IMG/VR virus record: IMGVR_UViG_3300030102_001812
Span: 1-22,779 of that record
Reading direction: 5' to 3' (one strand)
Length of the DNA: 22,779 nt
Source of the DNA: a virus
Below, one piece after another: positions 20,687-22,779 of the stretch; positions within the stretch are counted from its first letter, which is position 1, and the number at the start of each line of letters is the position of its first letter. The translations under genes were made by a program, and so were the position numbers. The notes beneath the pieces were generated by a model. It worked only from the letters and a program-made list of their open reading frames with translations. It made no database searches and had not been told where the DNA came from.

Positions 20687-20755
20687 TTATACCCAAAATT
20701 TAGAAACGATATTATCCCAAATTTTTTTTAATTTGTCTTTTATTTTTTTTAGCAT
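20687..20755 (-). CDS. 22-residue amphipathic cationic peptide (candidate lytic peptide)
   Basis: The peptide starts MLKKIKDKLKK and ends SKFWV. Hydrophobic residues at 2, 5, 9, 12, 13, 16, 17, 20 and 21 fall on one helix face; seven Lys and two Asp give about +5. This is the pattern of membrane-active helices such as phenol-soluble modulins or melittin-like peptides. The ATG overlaps the preceding stop (ATGCTAA) and has AAGGAG 9 bases upstream. An in-frame ATG at 20761 would add two residues but is only 3 bases from that site. The stop is 3 bases before the 138-residue gene. The coding pattern is seen; a role in lysis or membrane disruption is inference. Confidence 0.55.
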   Translation of the reverse strand: MLKKIKDKLKKIWDNIVSKFWV

Positions 20756-21012
20756 TTCCATCTTCTCCTTGCTTGTCTTAATCTTGAATTAGGATCTTTA
20801 GCTGCTTTTGGAAACTTCTTCATTTGACCTGCACTTCTAGCACAGAATGATTTACGTCTCTTGGCATCTTTAGACCCTGGTTTAACTTTTCCAGTAACCG
20901 CTGTTTTAAGTTTAGATCCAGGGTTGTCCCGTCTATACTTAGCAACACCAGCTGCTGTCATTCCCGCACCCTTACTAGTGGGGCGAAAATATTTTTTATT
21001 TCGTGGAGGCAT
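20749..21012 (-). CDS. Small basic protein ending RRWKC
   Basis: This conserved small marine-phage protein has 87 residues from the ATG at 21012, which has a GGGGGAG site 6 bases upstream. An upstream in-frame ATG at 21063 would add 17 residues and lie 1 base after the previous stop, but has no ribosome site. The protein is strongly basic with many Lys, Arg and Ser, a single mid-protein Cys (KSFCAR) and a terminal Trp-Lys-Cys. I recall similar sequences near DUF6321-type proteins in phages, but cannot confirm the family. It has no predicted membrane segment. Its last codons (AGG AGA) form the ribosome site of the 22-codon ORF that overlaps its end. Function unknown; nucleic-acid binding is possible from charge. 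Confidence 0.65.
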   Translation of the reverse strand: MPPRNKKYFRPTSKGAGMTAAGVAKYRRDNPGSKLKTAVTGKVKPGSKDAKRRKSFCARSAGQMKKFPKAAKDPNSRLRQARRRWKC

Positions 21013-21064
21013 TGTATCTCCCCCACGCTTATAGCCCATAATTTCTATTCGGCCATTTCTCATC

Positions 21065-21355
21065 TTACGTAAATGTTATTGTTACACCACCAGTGCCACC
21101 AATAGTAGCGTGTATTCCCTCTGGAAACAAAATACCATTTCCTGGAAGATACATATCTAAACCTTCTTCTCCAAAAAGATAAGTCGCTATTGTAGTGCCT
21201 GAAGCGCCACCGCTTTTAAAAATGATAGAACCACTAGCTGAATTACCTTTAGCTTGAATTGAAGTTAATCTCGCTCTTTTAGTTGTGGCAACCATTTGTG
21301 CTGTAGACGTTGCATGAGCACTCGACTGGTCTGATGAAAAACTTGATCCACCCAT
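21065..21355 (-). CDS. Small beta-rich structural protein (candidate decoration protein)
   Basis: This 96-residue protein is rich in Ser, Thr and Gly. The N-terminal quarter is polar and low-complexity; from about residue 25 on there are beta-strand-like segments ending in a GGVTITFT strand. The overall plan (flexible N-terminus, then short strands with GTT and GNG turns) resembles the 116-residue protein at 5060-5410, so both may be small beta-sandwich virion proteins. The start has a clear AAGGAG site 8 bases upstream, after the stem-loop at 21379-21423. The next gene follows within a few bases or about 50 bases depending on its start. Function is inferred only from position and composition. 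Confidence 0.5.
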   Translation of the reverse strand: MGGSSFSSDQSSAHATSTAQMVATTKRARLTSIQAKGNSASGSIIFKSGGASGTTIATYLFGEEGLDMYLPGNGILFPEGIHATIGGTGGVTITFT

Positions 21356-21378
21356 AATTTATTCTCCTTATATTTGGT

Positions 21379-21423
21379 CTCGGTGGGTATCAGGATCAAA
21401 AAGTCCTGAAGTTTCCCACCAAG
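21379..21423 (-). promoter_or_regulatory. Two-part stem-loop between the decoration genes
   Basis: On the minus strand CTTGGTGGG (21423-21415) pairs with CCCACCGAG (21387-21379; 9 base pairs, one G-U). After a small internal loop, TCAGGA (21409-21404) pairs with TCCTGA (21395-21390) around an 8-base loop. No T-tract follows, so it is not an ordinary terminator. It sits 12 bases after the stop of the 181-residue gene, and about ten bases before the AAGGAG site of the next gene. Likely roles are mRNA stabilisation, an RNase processing site or partial attenuation. The pairing is seen directly, the role is unknown. Confidence 0.6.
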
Positions 21424-21434
21424 ATAATTAACCT

Positions 21435-21980
21435 TTATTGAGCATCAAAAGGTGTTGCGATTGATCCAGAACCAACAAGCTGACCCTCTACAGCATATAA
21501 GTTAGCTGCGATTGCAGTAAATTTAATTCTTGAACCTTTTAGACCACCTGTTGTAGCAACAGACGCTCCAGCTTCACCATTAAGATTAACTTCATTATCA
21601 CCAGTTGCTGCAACGAATTGTTTACCAGCCACTGATGCATCAATACCAACTGTAGCAGCACCAACAAATTTGTCAGCTGTGTTAGCAGTTTTAATTGTGC
21701 CAGTGAAATCGCCAATGAAAAGTATTTCAAAAGTTGTTCCAATTGTGTTTGCGTTATTTGGATCACTTCCTGGTCCTGCAGAAGCAGAATCAGCAGTTGA
21801 TACAATCGCAGGTATTGTTATTGCAGTAGGTGTTCCCGCAGGGTTCATAGTTACTAGTCTTCCTGCATGTTCAGCAACAGTTAAATCTGTAGCTAAAGTT
21901 TCAGCCTTAACTGCACTTGGTCCTAAGTTGATAAAACCATTTTTTGATCTTACCGGACCATCGAATGTAGTATTTGCCAT
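21435..21980 (-). CDS. Candidate head decoration or head-fibre protein
   Basis: This 181-residue protein is rich in Gly, Ala, Thr and Ser with alternating hydrophobic residues, and should be mostly beta-structured. It has no signal peptide, membrane segment or catalytic motif. It lies directly after the major capsid gene, behind its own terminator and promoter, where decoration proteins are usually encoded. The start is set by AGGAGAAATAAATT just before ATG. The N-terminus (MANTTFDGPVRSKNGF) resembles the start of structural proteins I know from marine podoviruses. The decoration role is inferred from position and composition; a scaffold or minor capsid role is less likely because the gene follows the capsid gene. 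Confidence 0.6.
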   Translation of the reverse strand: MANTTFDGPVRSKNGFINLGPSAVKAETLATDLTVAEHAGRLVTMNPAGTPTAITIPAIVSTADSASAGPGSDPNNANTIGTTFEILFIGDFTGTIKTANTADKFVGAATVGIDASVAGKQFVAATGDNEVNLNGEAGASVATTGGLKGSRIKFTAIAANLYAVEGQLVGSGSIATPFDAQ

Positions 21981-22066
21981 AATTTATTTCTCCTATAGTT
22001 TTTGTACTTACAGTCTCTATAGCGTCTGCCTAGCCAGTCTGCAAGTTAATTAATCTAGGTGTTTAC

Positions 22067-22095
22067 ATTATACATAAAAAAAGGGGCGATGTGAA
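22067..22095 (-). promoter_or_regulatory. Sigma70-like promoter overlapping the terminator
   Basis: On the minus strand a TTCACA box (22095-22090, 5 of 6 matches to TTGACA) is followed by exactly 17 bases and a perfect TATAAT (22072-22067). The -35 box is the loop of the capsid terminator hairpin and the spacer is its descending arm and T-tract. Transcription would start near 22060 and give a leader of about 80 bases before the 21980 start codon. The box matches and spacing are seen directly; promoter activity is inferred, and the AT-rich background makes a chance TATAAT possible. Confidence 0.6.
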
Positions 22096-22106
22096 CACCG
22101 CCCCTT
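22076..22106 (-). terminator. Intrinsic terminator after the capsid gene
   Basis: On the minus strand AAGGGGCG (22106-22099) pairs perfectly with CGCCCCTT (22088-22081) across a 10-base loop, and the stem runs directly into a tract of seven T residues (22082-22076). This is a textbook Rho-independent terminator, 26 bases after the capsid stop codon. It would cap most capsid transcripts and lower readthrough into the decoration-protein genes. It is the only clear GC-rich hairpin plus T-tract terminator I find in the window. Confidence 0.92.
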
Positions 22107-22131
22107 CAAATTGTAATACTGTTAATTAGTA

Positions 22132-22779
22132 TTAGCTAGTTGGTAACTTACCGTTTCCAAATACACATCTTGGATCTGAGAATCCAAAAGAGTATCTTTC
22201 TCTAGCTTTAAATCTAACATTTCCAGTATCGAAGTCACCTTCTATCGCAGTTTTGATTGGCGATCTAACAAAGTGTTTGAAACCGTTAGGTACGTCAGTC
22301 AAGATAAAGAATGAATCTGTGTCAGTTAAAAAGTTATTAACTCTGTAACCTTGAGGGATCATTCCCATAGAAGCGATAGCATTGATGTCGTTATCAGCAG
22401 TTGCCGTTCTTTGAGGAGACTTCATTAATCTCTCAGCTGTAAATTGTAATTCTTTTGGAATTATCATTTTTACACCTTGAGCTGCGATTTTTAAGCCTCT
22501 TTCATCAACGAATCCTGCGATATCAATCAATGATTGCTCTAACGAAGTTTCGTTTAAGTCTGCAGCTGTTGCTAGAACGTTTGAGAAAGTTCCGCCTGTT
22601 GCAAGTGGGTGTGCACTATTAATTAATGACTTACCGTCACCACCTGTTACAGTTGTAACTTGCGCTTGGTTCAATACGTTTGCAGCTTTTACTTGCTTCG
22701 TATTTGACATAGATCTTGCTAATGCTCTTGTGTATCTAGCAGCAAGTCTGTCGTATAGGTTATCTTCGATTGCTTCTTC
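22132..22779 (-). CDS. Major capsid protein, C-terminal part (partial)
   Basis: This is the main shell protein of the phage head, probably of the HK97 fold. The frame stays open to the window edge: the 23 codons before the first internal Met (22710) read as good protein, so the true start lies beyond 22779 and 215 residues are visible. The C-terminal half has the usual capsid P-domain style (an IIPKELQ segment, then a RERYSFGFSDPR segment shortly before the end). It ends with TAA at 22132 and is followed at once by an intrinsic terminator, as expected for a very highly expressed capsid gene. The capsid assignment rests on recognised sequence style and position before decoration and adaptor genes; the exact capsid family is not decided. 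Confidence 0.85.
   Translation of the reverse strand, partial: EEAIEDNLYDRLAARYTRALARSMSNTKQVKAANVLNQAQVTTVTGGDGKSLINSAHPLATGGTFSNVLATAADLNETSLEQSLIDIAGFVDERGLKIAAQGVKMIIPKELQFTAERLMKSPQRTATADNDINAIASMGMIPQGYRVNNFLTDTDSFFILTDVPNGFKHFVRSPIKTAIEGDFDTGNVRFKARERYSFGFSDPRCVFGNGKLPTS

Noticed and set aside
21990-22025. Two CTATAG motifs (one as CTATAGAGA) recalling T7-type RNA polymerase promoters
   Set aside because: Only the last few bases match, no phage RNA polymerase gene is visible, and CTATAGGAG also serves as the ribosome site.
22132-22710. Capsid gene starting at the internal Met 22710
   Set aside because: The frame upstream stays open with protein-like sequence to the window edge, so this Met is internal.
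1-22779. tRNA, CRISPR array, insertion sequence or integrase
   Set aside because: No cloverleaf, regular spaced repeats, transposase or recombinase motifs were seen on either strand.

Overview
The window is a contiguous piece of an AT-rich, tailed double-stranded DNA phage genome. Every gene I can support lies on the minus strand, so transcription runs from position 22779 down to 1. The small lysine-rich genes, the capsid and fibre types, and the auxiliary genes (a SpeD-like enzyme, 2-oxoglutarate/Fe(II) oxygenases, glycosyltransferases) are typical of marine phages of SAR11-like or other AT-rich bacterioplankton hosts. That host assignment is inference. Two P22/SU10-type adaptor-like proteins, a large tail-nozzle-like protein and no visible tape measure or sheath suggest a podovirus-like virion. 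Terminase, portal and replication genes are not in the window.

Layout in transcription order. (1) 22779-21065: the C-terminal part of the major capsid protein, a strong intrinsic terminator with a sigma70-like promoter overlapping it, then two small beta-rich candidate decoration proteins separated by a long stem-loop. (2) 21012-19693: a tightly overlapping run of very small genes: a basic protein, a 22-residue amphipathic cationic peptide, a membrane-anchored coiled-coil protein, and four tiny membrane or secreted proteins of 71, 18, 32 and 72 residues. This is the most unusual block and a candidate unconventional lysis or membrane module. (3) 19696-17715: SpeD-like decarboxylase, a conserved unknown, a 2OG-Fe(II) oxygenase and an M15-type peptidase (probable endolysin). 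(4) 17713-14858: a cluster of lysine-rich basic proteins that share a repeated module and C-terminal motif. (5) 14851-9941: adaptor proteins, a small protein that looks like a zinc ribbon that lost its cysteines, a beta-rich structural protein, a 20-codon ORF behind a near-perfect Shine-Dalgarno, and two fibre-type proteins with internal repeats. (6) 9903-7823: an unknown protein, two more 2OG-Fe(II) oxygenases and a small conserved protein. (7) 7757-4371: the nozzle-like protein behind an extended -10 promoter that would give a leaderless mRNA, small virion-type proteins, a fourth 2OG-type oxygenase and a 44-residue very basic peptide. (8) 4351-1: two glycosyltransferases with small partners, then candidate internal or ejection proteins and a GNAT/gp13-like protein. 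A further gene starts at position 5.

Genes mostly overlap by ATGA or TAATG, or are separated by a few bases, so translational coupling is the rule. The few real gaps hold the regulatory elements listed. Besides the larger genes I translated nine ORFs shorter than 60 codons by hand (5410-5574, 4371-4505, 4175-4351, 17298-17471, 17561-17713, 12526-12588, 20687-20755, 20006-20062, 19908-20006), plus a weak one at 17464-17544. I see no tRNA, rRNA, CRISPR array, insertion sequence or integrase.
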